From: Asaccharospora irregularis DSM 2635
GTDB taxonomy: Bacteria; Bacillota; Clostridia; Peptostreptococcales; Peptostreptococcaceae
Direction: 5' to 3'
DNA: 64,000 nt
NCBI RefSeq assembly: GCF_900129815.1
Contig: NZ_FQWX01000011.1
Location: 1-64,000 of the forward strand
Within the stretch, counting starts at the first letter, position 1. Each line of letters starts with the position of its first letter. The notes beneath the pieces are model-generated. The model had not been told where the DNA came from. It saw nothing but the letters and a program-made list of their open reading frames with translations, and made no database searches. Positions 39,752 through 49,303 of the stretch are shown in pieces. The position numbers and the translations under genes are program-made.

Positions 39752-40849
39752 ATGCAAATATCTAGACCGACATGGGTTGAAATTAACTTAGAAAATCTTA
39801 AATATAATATAAATCAGATAAAAAAGGTTGTAGGTTATAATGTAGTACTGGGTGCAGTACTAAAGGCCAATGCATACGGACATGGTATTGTCGAGGTAGC
39901 AAAGGCTATTGAGGATACAGAGGTAGGATATATTTTTGTAGCTACTCTATCAGAGGCATTGGAATTGAGGGACAATAATATAAAAGTACCAATACTTGTT
40001 ATGGGCTATGTACAATATAAATTTATAGAAATAGCCATTAAAAATAATATAACATTAACCGTATTTGAAAATAACCAGGCAGAGAAAATCTCATGTATAG
40101 CATCAAAAATAGGTAAAGTTTGCAAAATACATTTAAAGATAGATACGGGATTTAATAGGATAGGATTTAAATTTAAAAAAGATAATAATGATATAAATAA
40201 TATTAATAAAATATTTAGCTTAGAAAATATACAAGTTGAAGGTATTTTTTCACACCTAGCACTTACGAATAAAGAAGAGGATTACAAACAATATAATAGA
40301 TTTATAGATATAGTAAAAAAGATAGAAAAGTATCGAGTAATTCCAATAAAACATATATGTGATAGTATAGCAATGTGTAGATATAAGCAGTTTCATATGG
40401 ATATGGTTAGGGTAGGGGCTGGTATATACGGATATACATCAATTGATTCTAATTTAATGCTTAAACAAGTTATGACTTTTAAATCCAAGATAATACAAGT
40501 AAAAGATATAGACATAGGGGAGGGTATAAGTTATGATTTTACATTTAGAGCAAATAGAAAGATGAAAATAGGTATAGTACCTTGTGGCTATGGAGATGGA
40601 ATACCAAGAGAATTGTCTAATAGGGGATATGTTATAATAAATGGTAAAAGAGCTGATATAATAGGAAAAATATGCATGGACTATTCTTTTATAGATTTGA
40701 CGAATTTAAGAGAAGATGACTACAATAAAGATATTATATTTTATGGAGAGAACGGTCCAGACTTATCTGATGTAGCAACTTTGGCAAATACAAATAAAAA
40801 TGAAATATTAAGCAGAGTATCAAAAAGAGTTTATAGGTTGTACTTATAA
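39752..40849 (+). CDS. alr: alanine racemase
   Basis: Makes D-alanine for peptidoglycan. 365 aa, fold-type III PLP barrel: the PLP Lys is in VLKANAYGHG (K39), the conserved RVGAGIYGY is near residue 216, and the catalytic Tyr is in GISYDFTF from the second subunit. CMDY replaces the common CMDM/Q motif near 309. It precedes the S66 carboxypeptidase gene by 73 bp on the same strand, so both wall enzymes may be co-transcribed. Confidence 0.94.
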   Translation: MQISRPTWVEINLENLKYNINQIKKVVGYNVVLGAVLKANAYGHGIVEVAKAIEDTEVGYIFVATLSEALELRDNNIKVPILVMGYVQYKFIEIAIKNNITLTVFENNQAEKISCIASKIGKVCKIHLKIDTGFNRIGFKFKKDNNDINNINKIFSLENIQVEGIFSHLALTNKEEDYKQYNRFIDIVKKIEKYRVIPIKHICDSIAMCRYKQFHMDMVRVGAGIYGYTSIDSNLMLKQVMTFKSKIIQVKDIDIGEGISYDFTFRANRKMKIGIVPCGYGDGIPRELSNRGYVIINGKRADIIGKICMDYSFIDLTNLREDDYNKDIIFYGENGPDLSDVATLANTNKNEILSRVSKRVYRLYL

Positions 40850-40922
40850 TAAAATAAAAAGAAGTTTTTTAGAGATATATTTATTAGAGAGATTACTATT
40901 TTGAAATCGTGGAGGCTTAAAG

Positions 40923-41855
40923 TTGAAAACAATAAAAAAATTAAAAGTAGGAGATACTATAGGTATAATAGCACCAGCAGGACCTTTAAAGGTCGGAAAC
41001 TTAGAGGAAATTAAATCTTGTATAGAGAGCTATGGTTACAATGTAAAAATGGGAAAAAGTTGCTATCTAAAATATAGAGGATATTTGGCTGGAGAAGATG
41101 AGTACAGAGCTAAAGATATAGAAAATATGTTTTTAGATAAAGAAGTAGATATTATAATGTGTCTAAGAGGTGGATATGGAACTACTAGAATTTTAGATAT
41201 AATAAATTATAAAGTAATAAAAGAAAATCCAAAGGTATTTATAGGTTTTTCTGATATAACAGGACTACATTTGGCATTTAATCAAAAATGTAATTTAGTT
41301 ACCTATCATGGAATAATGGCGGCAAGTTCTCCTAGGTGGGATGAATTTACATATAAGTCATTGTTAGATGTCTTAAGTTTTGAAGAAAGGTTAAGTATAG
41401 AAAATCCAAAGGATGAAGAACTATATACATTGAGAGAAGGTAGTGCGAGTGGAATATTAGTAGGTGGAAATTTATCTTTAATAGTATCTACTCTTGGGAC
41501 TGAGTATGAGATAGATACAAAGGACAAAATTTTTTTTATAGAAGAAATAGGTGAATATATATACAGAGTGGACAGGATGCTTACACAGCTCGATTTAGCA
41601 GGGAAATTTGATGAATGTAGTGGTATAATATTCGGGGACTTTAAGGATTGCAGGAAAAGTAATGAAAATGAGTGTGAGTTAATAGAATTATTAGAAGAGG
41701 TTGCTATAAGGTCTAATAAACCAACTTTATTTAACTTACAATCAGGTCATTGTATGCCTATGATAAGTATACCAATAGGTGAAGAGTGTATACTAGATGC
41801 TAGTGAGAAAAAAATAGAATTTATAAGAAAAAATAGAATTTATAAGAAAAAATAG
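40923..41855 (+). CDS. S66 family LD-carboxypeptidase (LdcA/MccF type)
   Basis: 310-aa serine peptidase that trims the terminal D-alanine of muropeptides or related amide bonds. The nucleophile Ser is in GFSDITGLH near residue 107, the Glu in FIEEIGEYIYRVDRM near 205 and the His in SGHCMPM near 275. No signal peptide, as for cytoplasmic recycling enzymes. The start is TTG with SD GGAGG. The C terminus (RKNRIYKKK) is encoded by a 19-bp tandem repeat that includes the stop, so the tail was probably changed by slippage. Confidence 0.9.
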   Translation: MKTIKKLKVGDTIGIIAPAGPLKVGNLEEIKSCIESYGYNVKMGKSCYLKYRGYLAGEDEYRAKDIENMFLDKEVDIIMCLRGGYGTTRILDIINYKVIKENPKVFIGFSDITGLHLAFNQKCNLVTYHGIMAASSPRWDEFTYKSLLDVLSFEERLSIENPKDEELYTLREGSASGILVGGNLSLIVSTLGTEYEIDTKDKIFFIEEIGEYIYRVDRMLTQLDLAGKFDECSGIIFGDFKDCRKSNENECELIELLEEVAIRSNKPTLFNLQSGHCMPMISIPIGEECILDASEKKIEFIRKNRIYKKK

Positions 41856-41876
41856 AATTCATAAGAAAAAATAAAT
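41809..41876 (+). repeat. 19-bp tandem repeat across the carboxypeptidase stop
   Basis: Unit AAAAAATAGAATTTATAAG at 41809-41827, 41828-41846 and 41847-41865 (one T to C), plus a partial fourth. The stop TAG (41853-41855) is in the third copy. The period is not a multiple of three, so each copy is read in a different frame. Confidence 0.9.
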
Positions 41877-41910
41877 TTATGAAGTTTTGTATATTTACTT
41901 TTAGATACAG

Positions 41911-41943
41911 ATTAATAAGGATATTTTAAATATCCTTATTAAT
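41911..41943. terminator. 33-bp palindrome, terminator candidate
   Basis: 16-bp perfect arms (41911-41926 and 41928-41943) around one base. No T-run follows on the plus strand, so it is a structural or weak terminator after the carboxypeptidase gene. The rest of 41856-42153 shows no gene. Confidence 0.55.
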
Positions 41944-42153
41944 CATAAGAAGGGTTGACAAGAAACAACAGTATAGAAAATACTATTAATAATCTAAGAT
42001 ACAAAATTTAAAGTTTCACCCCTATCTAAACTATAATTTACCTTTATATATTTATAATAGAAGTATATTTTATAAATTAAATTCTATTACAACAACTAGT
42101 TTTAAATATGTTATAATTCTACTTATAAACAACTTTGGATAGGAGGAACATAT

Positions 42154-42714
42154 ATGTCTGATGATAGAATAATCGATTTCAATGAATTAAAGAACAAAGT
42201 TAAAGATACTGATGTAGATAAGTTTGAACAATATATATATAACTTATACTTCTCTGTTATGGATGGAAGTATGACGATGGCTGAATTCTCAAGAAAAATT
42301 ATTGAGTATATGAAAGATAACAATATATCTCAGGAAAAATTTATGAAGATACAACAAAAATTTATGGAGAGATATGGTGTAGATACTAAAGAAGTAGAAA
42401 AACAACTTAAGGGCTTTGGAATTGACCCCAAGACAGTTGGGGTGGGAGATGTGGAAAAGCTATCTAAAAGTACTGAGTTTTATGAAAAGTATGGATCTAA
42501 AATACAGCCTAAAAACTGTATACAAACATTTATAAAAAATGAATCTAATGATATAAAAATAATAATTGATGAGGACAAGGTAATTCTTTGCAGTGATAAG
42601 AAGATAAACCTTATGGACTCGGAGTTAAATGAATTTTTACTAGCATACAAGAATATGTTTGACAAAAAAATAAAAGTAGAAATGTGTGAAACATTTACAA
42701 AGTATGAATATTAA
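42154..42714 (+). CDS. DUF3867-like protein (186 aa)
   Basis: I match the N terminus (DDRIIDFNELKNKV and YIYNLYFSVMDG) to the DUF3867 clostridial family from memory; function unknown. The first 110 residues are helical and charged (EFSRKIIEYMKDNNISQEKF), and a small C-terminal alpha/beta part (KIIIDEDKVILCSDKKINLM) follows. No signal peptide. The SD AGGAGGA precedes the ATG; a clear terminator follows, so it is monocistronic. Confidence 0.7.
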   Translation: MSDDRIIDFNELKNKVKDTDVDKFEQYIYNLYFSVMDGSMTMAEFSRKIIEYMKDNNISQEKFMKIQQKFMERYGVDTKEVEKQLKGFGIDPKTVGVGDVEKLSKSTEFYEKYGSKIQPKNCIQTFIKNESNDIKIIIDEDKVILCSDKKINLMDSELNEFLLAYKNMFDKKIKVEMCETFTKYEY

Positions 42715-42730
42715 CTTTGATTTAGAATAG

Positions 42731-42785
42731 AAATCACCTACTGATCTATAAGTTTTTAATAAACAATAATTTCAGTAGGTGATTT
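42731..42785. terminator. bidirectional terminator
   Basis: A 14-bp stem (42731-42744 with 42772-42785) is followed by TTT and lies between convergent genes. Confidence 0.75.
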
Positions 42786-42798
42786 TTAAATTTAAAAT

Positions 42799-44193
42799 TT
42801 ACTTAAAAATTAGTTTAGCAATTATAGTTATAATAGGTAGTGCTATTATAGTACGAGTTAAAAAGATTAAGAATAAATCTTTTAAGTTAAGTGGTATATC
42901 GGATTTTAATATAACAGCACCTGTCTCAGTTAAATAAAGTAATTGAGTTATAGATAAAACACCTATTATAAACTTAGTCACTTCGCTTATGTTATTACCT
43001 GAGACCATTATTGATGGCAAGAACATATCTGTAAATCCAACAAGTACAGCTGGTGCAGCCTCAGCTGCGTTTGGTATATTCAAAATGTTTAATAAAAATA
43101 CAACTGGTATAGATATTATATCAAAGAACGGAGTAAATTCTGCAACTATCAGAGCTAAAGTACCCCAGGCCATAACTAAAGGTAAAAGTCCTAAATACAT
43201 ATCTACTACGGTTTTACATCCGTTTATAATTATTTCTTTTATAGATGGAGCAGTGCTAGCTCTATCAATAGCTCTGTTTAGACCGAATTTAAAAATATTA
43301 ACTCCATCGGGTACAATTTCTTCTTTTAAATGCTCTACATCATTGTAAGTATTATCTTTAAATTTTTTTAGAGGATAGATACGTGGCATTATTAATGCGC
43401 AAGCAAGAGAAGCTATGCACACTGTAGCGTAAAAAGGAACAAACATAGGCATAAAGCCAAGTTGATCTGCTATAACAGTTGAAAATGGTAAAGATACTAA
43501 CGAGAAGCAAACAGATATAATAGAAGCTTCTTTGGCTGTATAAAATCCTTGTTTATACTGAGTGTTAGTAATCATAATTCCAAGAGTTCCATCACCTAAC
43601 CAAGAGGTAACTGCATCTATTGCAGAACGTCCAGGTACTTTAAATAATTTATACATAGATTTAGAAACAAGGGTCCCGAATAAATCCATAAGTCCGAAAT
43701 CTGTAATAAATGGAAGTAAAAAACCTGAAACTAAAAATATTGCAAGTAAACTAGGTAAAATAGACAACATAGTCTGACCAGTTATATCAGATATTATAAA
43801 TTGTGGTCCAATTTGTAGTACAGTCATAACTATAAACACTGCACCTAAAATTCTAAAGCATAACCAAAATAGTGAAACGTTTAATAAATTGTTTAAGAAT
43901 TCATTTTTCACCTTTACAACCTTGCTAAATACAGACAATATAGCTGATAGTGAAATAACTACTAGTGCTATATTATTGAGTTGGTTTTTACCTACTACCT
44001 TAACTAGCTCAGCTAAAAATCCTATACCTATATTAAAAGGAGATAGCCCCTCTAGGTTAATTAATTTTCCATAAGGTAGAGGAATGATAAATAAAATTAG
44101 TCCTAATATTGATGGTATCAAGAATTTAAATAAGTTTTTGTTATCTTTTTTTGGTTCGTTTGTTTTAATATCGTATATGACATTAGTTTGCAT
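42799..44193 (-). CDS. YjiH-family membrane protein, probable amino acid transporter
   Basis: 464 aa with about ten to eleven hydrophobic helices and a nucleoside-recognition (Gate) type domain, the YjiH family arrangement. The C-terminal part has YLTETGAVILKSDIPLN, typical of this family. Its substrate is not established. A T-box leader directly upstream, with a basic amino acid specifier, implies import or exchange of lysine or arginine. The SD AGGAGG precedes the ATG. It is the only gene of the T-box transcript, ending at the terminator at 42731-42785. Confidence 0.85.
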   Translation of the reverse strand: MQTNVIYDIKTNEPKKDNKNLFKFLIPSILGLILFIIPLPYGKLINLEGLSPFNIGIGFLAELVKVVGKNQLNNIALVVISLSAILSVFSKVVKVKNEFLNNLLNVSLFWLCFRILGAVFIVMTVLQIGPQFIISDITGQTMLSILPSLLAIFLVSGFLLPFITDFGLMDLFGTLVSKSMYKLFKVPGRSAIDAVTSWLGDGTLGIMITNTQYKQGFYTAKEASIISVCFSLVSLPFSTVIADQLGFMPMFVPFYATVCIASLACALIMPRIYPLKKFKDNTYNDVEHLKEEIVPDGVNIFKFGLNRAIDRASTAPSIKEIIINGCKTVVDMYLGLLPLVMAWGTLALIVAEFTPFFDIISIPVVFLLNILNIPNAAEAAPAVLVGFTDMFLPSIMVSGNNISEVTKFIIGVLSITQLLYLTETGAVILKSDIPLNLKDLFLIFLTRTIIALPIITIIAKLIFK

Positions 44194-44315
44194 GATATAA
44201 TCCTCCTAATAAATTTTTAAAAAATAAAATAAAGTCGAAATTTTCAAATTATTATAATTGCAAGATTAGCCTAATTTAGATATAATCTATTAATAGATTT
44301 TTTTTCCAGACAATT

Positions 44316-44541
44316 AAAAAAGTCCCTTGGTCTAATAAGACCAAGAGACGAAAAATCCGCGTTACCACTCTAGTTGATAGGAAAAACCTATCCTCTCAAA
44401 CCCTTAAGGCGGGAAACCTATTGCCATACTTAGTTTCAAGCAACATTCTCAAAAGCTCTTTTCGATTAAATTTCATTGCCAAGCTTCCACCGTCCTTGGC
44501 TCTCTATAAACTACATTTAACTTACTCTCTTCGTCAAAGAA
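44316..44541 (-). ncRNA. T-box leader of the YjiH-family gene
   Basis: Minus-strand leader. Stem I begins near 44541 with the AGAGAGUA element and a distal loop GGUGGAAG. The specifier loop reads CGAAAAGAGC (44464-44455). Compared with glyQS, the codon is AAG (44460-44458, Lys) or AGA (44459-44457, Arg). The T-box sequence AGAGUGGUAACGCGG is at 44371-44357. A terminator stem (44322-44349) with U6 follows and is mutually exclusive with the antiterminator. Uncharged tRNA pairing with UGGU would allow readthrough into the transporter gene. Confidence 0.9.
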
Positions 44542-44549
44542 TTTAAAAT

Positions 44550-44555
44550 ATTATA
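44550..44555 (-). promoter_or_regulatory. -10 box of the T-box transcript
   Basis: TATAAT on the minus strand, 8 nt before the likely start of the T-box stem and inside the gap after the GDPD stop codon. A TTAAAT 17 bp upstream is a weak -35. Confidence 0.45.
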
Positions 44556-44574
44556 TTGTAAATATAATATTAAT

Positions 44575-45315
44575 TTAATTTTCATAAAAAGTCAATATAT
44601 TTTTTAAAACATTACAAGCTATATCAGGGTAATTTGTAAAAATCCCATCAACTCCGAGTTCTATATTTTTATATATATCCTCGACATCATCAACTGTATA
44701 AACGTTTATATACATGTTTTCTTTGTGACACAAATCCACCAATTCTTTGTCTAGTAAATGTAGTGGAGGATGAAGGGAAGAAGCATTTAGAGATTTAGCA
44801 AAATTAACCACTTGATCTAAATTATAGTAATACAGTAGACCTGTTTTTATGCAACTATCTATATTATTACAGTGCAGAATACTATTTGAATTAAAACTAG
44901 ATAGTATTACTCTATCAGAAATGTTATATTTATTTATTATATTAATGACATCTTGTTCAATATTTTCATAACTTACTTTATCATTTTTTATCTCTATATT
45001 TAAAACAAAATTAGAGTCTAAAAATATCTCAATTACTTCTTCTAGGGTAGGTATTTTACATTCTGGGTTGTCTTTAAATCCATCTAGTCTACAATTAAAA
45101 GATTTAAGTTCATTTAGAGTTAAGTCTTTTACAAACCCTGAGCCATCAAAGGTTCTATCAACACTTTCATCGTGTATTACAACTATTTTATTATCTTTAG
45201 TTTTGTGGACATCAAGTTCAACTCCGTATATATCAAAATCGAGACTTTTTTTAAATGCTAGCAAAGTATTTTCAGGATATCTTGAGCTAAATCCTCTATG
45301 TGCAAAAACTTTCAT
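44575..45315 (-). CDS. glycerophosphodiester phosphodiesterase
   Basis: 246-aa GDPD TIM-barrel enzyme that hydrolyses glycerophosphodiesters to glycerol-3-phosphate and an alcohol. AHRGFSSRYPENT at the N terminus (catalytic His), the metal acids in VELDVHKTKD and the second His in VIHDESVDRTFDGSG. No signal peptide, so cytoplasmic. The SD GGAGGT precedes the ATG. Its stop is 20 bp from the -10 box of the next leader. Confidence 0.95.
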   Translation of the reverse strand: MKVFAHRGFSSRYPENTLLAFKKSLDFDIYGVELDVHKTKDNKIVVIHDESVDRTFDGSGFVKDLTLNELKSFNCRLDGFKDNPECKIPTLEEVIEIFLDSNFVLNIEIKNDKVSYENIEQDVINIINKYNISDRVILSSFNSNSILHCNNIDSCIKTGLLYYYNLDQVVNFAKSLNASSLHPPLHLLDKELVDLCHKENMYINVYTVDDVEDIYKNIELGVDGIFTNYPDIACNVLKNILTFYEN

Positions 45316-45450
45316 AAAAAACCTCCAACATTAAATTAGAATAATTCTGGCTAATATATATATTACCATATATTTGATAAGGAACATAAATTAAATATAA
45401 CAATAAGATATAGTATAGAAGAATATGAAATATAGTTTGGGGGAGAAACT

Positions 45451-46272
45451 ATGGCTATTAATGATATATTTAGAGAGATGTTTAAAGAACAAAAAAGACT
45501 CAAGGAACTAGAGTTTCAAAAGGAAATAATAAAAAAAACACTAGAAAGCAAGGGGAGTATGCTAAGTGATTTTGAGGAAGGAATGAGTTTACTTGAGGAC
45601 GAGAGATACTTAGAGGCATCAGAGTATTTATTTAGATGTGCACATGAGAATAATTCACAGGCTCAATATGAGATTGGAAGGCTCTTAAAAGATGGTTTAG
45701 GATTGCAAAAAGATATAAAAGAAGCTAAAAAATACTTAATGAAATCTTATAAAAATGGTTTTAAAAAATCGGGAGCTCTTCTGAGAGAGATAAGATATAA
45801 TCAAAATAAAGAAATAAAAAAACAAGTTAATGTAGATTTTGAAACGGTAAATAGTGATTTGGGATACACTATAGATATGCCTAAAGACTGGGTAAGGTTA
45901 GACCCCAAAAATAAAAATTGTTTTGATACAGTAGCAATAGATAATTTCGATGGAGATGTTATATTTAATATAAAAATGCAGGTTTTTTTAATTGAGGTAC
46001 CAGATAGCATGACTAGCTGTGTTTCTTTAGATAGAGTGGCCAACCATATGGGGTGCATAGAGTCTGTAGATTTTAACAATGGCCATTGTGATGGAAAACT
46101 CATTTGTGGAGAGGGTTTAGATGGAACTTGTAATTATATTTTTATGACCAAAGGAAAGAGAGGAGTCTACGATTTGAGAGTAATCGTGGATAAATATCTA
46201 GAGCCTATATACGAGGATATAATAGATCATATTATATATAGTTTTGATTTGTCAGAAGACAATAAGCTTTAA
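45451..46272 (+). CDS. Sel1-like repeat protein (273 aa)
   Basis: Residues about 40-110 form two Sel1/TPR-like repeats (A-x-Y-x-IG-x-LLKDGLG and AKKYLMKSYKNGF). The C-terminal 150 residues begin near LGYTIDMPKDWVRLD and form a separate beta-rich domain, like the cell-surface or stress proteins that use a PsbP-type fold, which I cannot verify. No signal peptide. A single gene with SD GGGGGAG. Confidence 0.75.
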   Translation: MAINDIFREMFKEQKRLKELEFQKEIIKKTLESKGSMLSDFEEGMSLLEDERYLEASEYLFRCAHENNSQAQYEIGRLLKDGLGLQKDIKEAKKYLMKSYKNGFKKSGALLREIRYNQNKEIKKQVNVDFETVNSDLGYTIDMPKDWVRLDPKNKNCFDTVAIDNFDGDVIFNIKMQVFLIEVPDSMTSCVSLDRVANHMGCIESVDFNNGHCDGKLICGEGLDGTCNYIFMTKGKRGVYDLRVIVDKYLEPIYEDIIDHIIYSFDLSEDNKL

Positions 46273-46304
46273 ATCAATATATATAGAGTGTGCTATATGT
46301 AAAC

Positions 46305-46360
46305 AAGAAAGTATTATTGCAAAGGGAATTTAATTTATTTTGCGATAATACTTTCTTAAA
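46305..46360. terminator. bidirectional terminator
   Basis: A 19-bp stem (46305-46323 with 46339-46357) lies between the Sel1 gene and the convergent ABC-F gene. Confidence 0.75.
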
Positions 46361-46367
46361 ATTAATA

Positions 46368-48281
46368 TTATTTATTGTTGGCTATTTCATCGGCCAGATT
46401 GTTTAGATATTCCCATCTTTCATATTTGTGTTCAAGCTCTTTTTCAAGACTTGCTTTTTCATCAAGAATTTCTTGGAGCTTAGTGAAATCTGTAGCATAT
46501 TTAGAAGTACTTTCCTCAAGGGATTCTATACTTTGTTCTAATTTTTCAATATCACTATCTATAGTTTCAAATTCCCTTTGTTCATTGTAGGTAAATTTAA
46601 GTTTTTTCTCGCTTTTAGGTTTTTCTTTTTTTATAGTTTTATTTTCGCTTTTAGATTCAATTTCAGTATTTTCAAATTCTATTCCTTGTACTTCTCTATA
46701 TATAAGGTAGTTTGTATAATTTCCAGTATATACATGTATTTTACCATTTCCTTCATAAGCAAATATCTTATTGCAAATTCTATCCAAGAAATATCTATCA
46801 TGTGATACTGTAATTACTACACCACTAAATTCATCAAGGTAATCTTCGAGTATATTAAGTGTTTGTATATCTAAATCATTTGTAGGCTCATCAAGTAAAA
46901 GTACATTTGGAGCGGACATAAGAGTTCTTAATAGATGAAGTCTACGTCTTTCTCCTCCAGATAGTCTACCTATCAGAGTGTACTGCATAGTTCCATTAAA
47001 TAAAAACCTCTCACACATTTGTGATGCTGTAATTTTAGTACCATCAGATGTTTCTATATAATCACTATCTTCTTTTACATAGTCAATTGCCCTCATATCT
47101 GGATCCATATGTGCATCATCTTGTGAAAAACAACCTAATTTTACTGTTTCGCCTATAGAGACATATCCCTTATCTGGATCTAACTTGCCGTTTATTATGT
47201 TAATAAGCGTAGATTTACCCATTCCATTTTTTCCTATTATACCTATTCTATCGTTACGGGCAACAGTATAATCTAAATTATCTATTATATTCTTATTTCC
47301 AAAGCTTTTTGATACATTATGAATTTCAATAATTTTATTACCAAGCCTACTTGAACCTACAGAGATTTCAATATTTTCATCTGAATTAAGGTTATCTTGA
47401 CTTACCAATTCATCAAATCTTTGTAAACGAGCTTTTTGTTTTGTACTACGGGCCCTAGCACCACGTCTAACCCATGCTAGTTCTTTTCTGATTAGGTTTT
47501 GCCTTTTATCTTCTAGGCTAGCTTCTAAGGATAGTCTTTCTGATTTTCTTTCTAGAAAAGTAGAGTAGTTACCTTCATAACTAAATAATCTTCCTTTATC
47601 TAATTCAATAATCCTATTAGTAACACGGTCTAGAAAATATCTATCATGAGTTATCATTAGTAAAGAACCTTTTCTAGCATTTATGTATTCTTCTAACCAA
47701 TCTATAGTATCATTATCTAGGTGATTGGTAGGCTCATCTAAAATCAACAATTCACAAGGAGTAATAAGAGCAGATGCCAAAGAAACCCTTTTTCTTTGTC
47801 CTCCTGAAAGTTCTCCTATTTTTTTATTGAAATCATTTATTCCTAGTTTTGTAAGAATAGATTTAGCTTCACTTTCTAAATCCCAAAGATTAAGTGTATC
47901 TATTTTTTCCTGTAAAGATAGTAGTTTTCTGTTAAGTTCATCACTGTAGTTAGAGTTCACTTCTTCTAGAACTTTTTGATACTGACTAATCAACTTCAAT
48001 TCTTCAGAAGTACCGTTGAATACTTGGTCAAGTACTGTATCATCTTCGTTATATTCTGGATTTTGAGGAAGGTATTCAATTCTTATACCGTTAGTTTTTA
48101 TAATATTGCCAGAGTCGTATTCTTCAACACCAGCTATAATTTTAAGAAGAGTAGATTTACCAGTTCCATTTACACCGATAAGGCCAATTTTTTCGCCATC
48201 GTTTATACCAAGAGATATATTTTCTATTAATTTTTTTTCTGAATAGCTTTTACTTATGTTTTCTAAAGTTAATAAATTCAT
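46368..48281 (-). CDS. ABC-F family ATPase, Uup-like
   Basis: 637 aa with two ABC domains and no membrane helices: Walker A GVNGTGKST near residue 40 and GKNGMGKST near 350; signatures LSGGQRKR near 160 and LSGGERRR near 442; the linker between domains is the arm that enters the ribosome or junction. The C-terminal coiled coil (about 555-630, DIEKLEQSIESLEEST) is typical of Uup. Uup proteins bind ribosomes or DNA junctions; a resistance role is not indicated. The SD AGGTGAT precedes the ATG. Confidence 0.9.
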   Translation of the reverse strand: MNLLTLENISKSYSEKKLIENISLGINDGEKIGLIGVNGTGKSTLLKIIAGVEEYDSGNIIKTNGIRIEYLPQNPEYNEDDTVLDQVFNGTSEELKLISQYQKVLEEVNSNYSDELNRKLLSLQEKIDTLNLWDLESEAKSILTKLGINDFNKKIGELSGGQRKRVSLASALITPCELLILDEPTNHLDNDTIDWLEEYINARKGSLLMITHDRYFLDRVTNRIIELDKGRLFSYEGNYSTFLERKSERLSLEASLEDKRQNLIRKELAWVRRGARARSTKQKARLQRFDELVSQDNLNSDENIEISVGSSRLGNKIIEIHNVSKSFGNKNIIDNLDYTVARNDRIGIIGKNGMGKSTLINIINGKLDPDKGYVSIGETVKLGCFSQDDAHMDPDMRAIDYVKEDSDYIETSDGTKITASQMCERFLFNGTMQYTLIGRLSGGERRRLHLLRTLMSAPNVLLLDEPTNDLDIQTLNILEDYLDEFSGVVITVSHDRYFLDRICNKIFAYEGNGKIHVYTGNYTNYLIYREVQGIEFENTEIESKSENKTIKKEKPKSEKKLKFTYNEQREFETIDSDIEKLEQSIESLEESTSKYATDFTKLQEILDEKASLEKELEHKYERWEYLNNLADEIANNK

Positions 48282-48328
48282 ATAATAATCACCTTTTACT
48301 TTAAATTATTTATTTTAAATTACATATT

Positions 48329-49045
48329 CTATTTTTCAAAGTGTTGATAGTCTGGGTTTTTCCAATGACCGCCCCAGCTCCAACCTCTTTTTATAAATGC
48401 ATTGTAGCAAGCATCTCCTTCTATGACCATTCCACTTTCGTTGAGATTTCTATTTGCATATATAGAACCCTCAGTTGGATTTACGGTATTTCCAACAACA
48501 TGAGGGTTTTGCAGAGGATTTATATCAACAGCACGTCCTTTACCATGATTTGATATTTTATTAGTTCCTGCAATAGTTCTATAACAAAAAGCTGAAGAAT
48601 TGTTATCTGCCATAGAATCTTCATCAACTGCATTATACTCATCTATAAGTTTTATTTTTTCAATTGGATATTTATTTTCATATAACTCTCTAAAAATTTC
48701 AAGTAAATCACTAGAAACATTTTTATCTACTACAAGTTCGCCTACATGGGATTTTTTATCAAAACCAAAATAAGTTACTTTTAAATATTCTAGAGAATCA
48801 AAACTTATAGGTTCATTATAGGGCATTGAATTTCCTAACATTTTATTTTTTATCTCTTCTGGTATAGGAGAAGATATAAATATTGGTTCGCTAGTTTTAG
48901 TTTCATTAGCTTGATTTTCAAATTTTGTATCGTTTTTGCTGACCTCAGGTTCATTTTTATTAAAATTATTTAAGATTATATTGTACACAAAGTAGATTAA
49001 AACTACAGATAAAGTTATTGATGTGATTTTTTTCAATCTAGTCAT
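48329..49045 (-). CDS. M15 family D-Ala-D-Ala carboxypeptidase-like protein
   Basis: 238 aa. One N-terminal membrane anchor (SITLSVVLIYFVYNII), a linker rich in Asn/Thr/Lys/Glu, then an M15 zinc peptidase domain: HGKGRAVDINP near residue 175 (H-x6-D) and the closing DYQHFE (third ligand). It would trim D-alanine from peptide stems outside the cell or act as an endolysin-like L-Ala-D-Glu peptidase. The SD is AAGGGGGG. Confidence 0.9.
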   Translation of the reverse strand: MTRLKKITSITLSVVLIYFVYNIILNNFNKNEPEVSKNDTKFENQANETKTSEPIFISSPIPEEIKNKMLGNSMPYNEPISFDSLEYLKVTYFGFDKKSHVGELVVDKNVSSDLLEIFRELYENKYPIEKIKLIDEYNAVDEDSMADNNSSAFCYRTIAGTNKISNHGKGRAVDINPLQNPHVVGNTVNPTEGSIYANRNLNESGMVIEGDACYNAFIKRGWSWGGHWKNPDYQHFEK

Positions 49046-49303
49046 ATTACCCCCCCTTAAACAGAAAAATTATAACTATTTTTAGAAATTATAACAAACC
49101 ATATACAATTTAATATCTATTATAAAAAACTATATATATTATAACCTAAAAAATGATCTAATTACTAACACTATTTAAAAGATAAAATTATAGTATGGAA
49201 ATATATTACTTAAGTTGATGTGATAAAATATTAAGGATTAGACACAGTCTTTAAACTCTAGTAAAATAATTATTATATTAATTATTAGGGGAGTTGGAGC
49301 TTT

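Noticed and set aside
44455-44464. Ile (AUC) specifier in the T-box
   Set aside because: AUC precedes the GAA element. In glyQS the codon follows the GAA, so AAG or AGA is the consistent reading.
44357-44541. tRNA gene near the T-box
   Set aside because: The conserved elements match a T-box leader and no cloverleaf is present.
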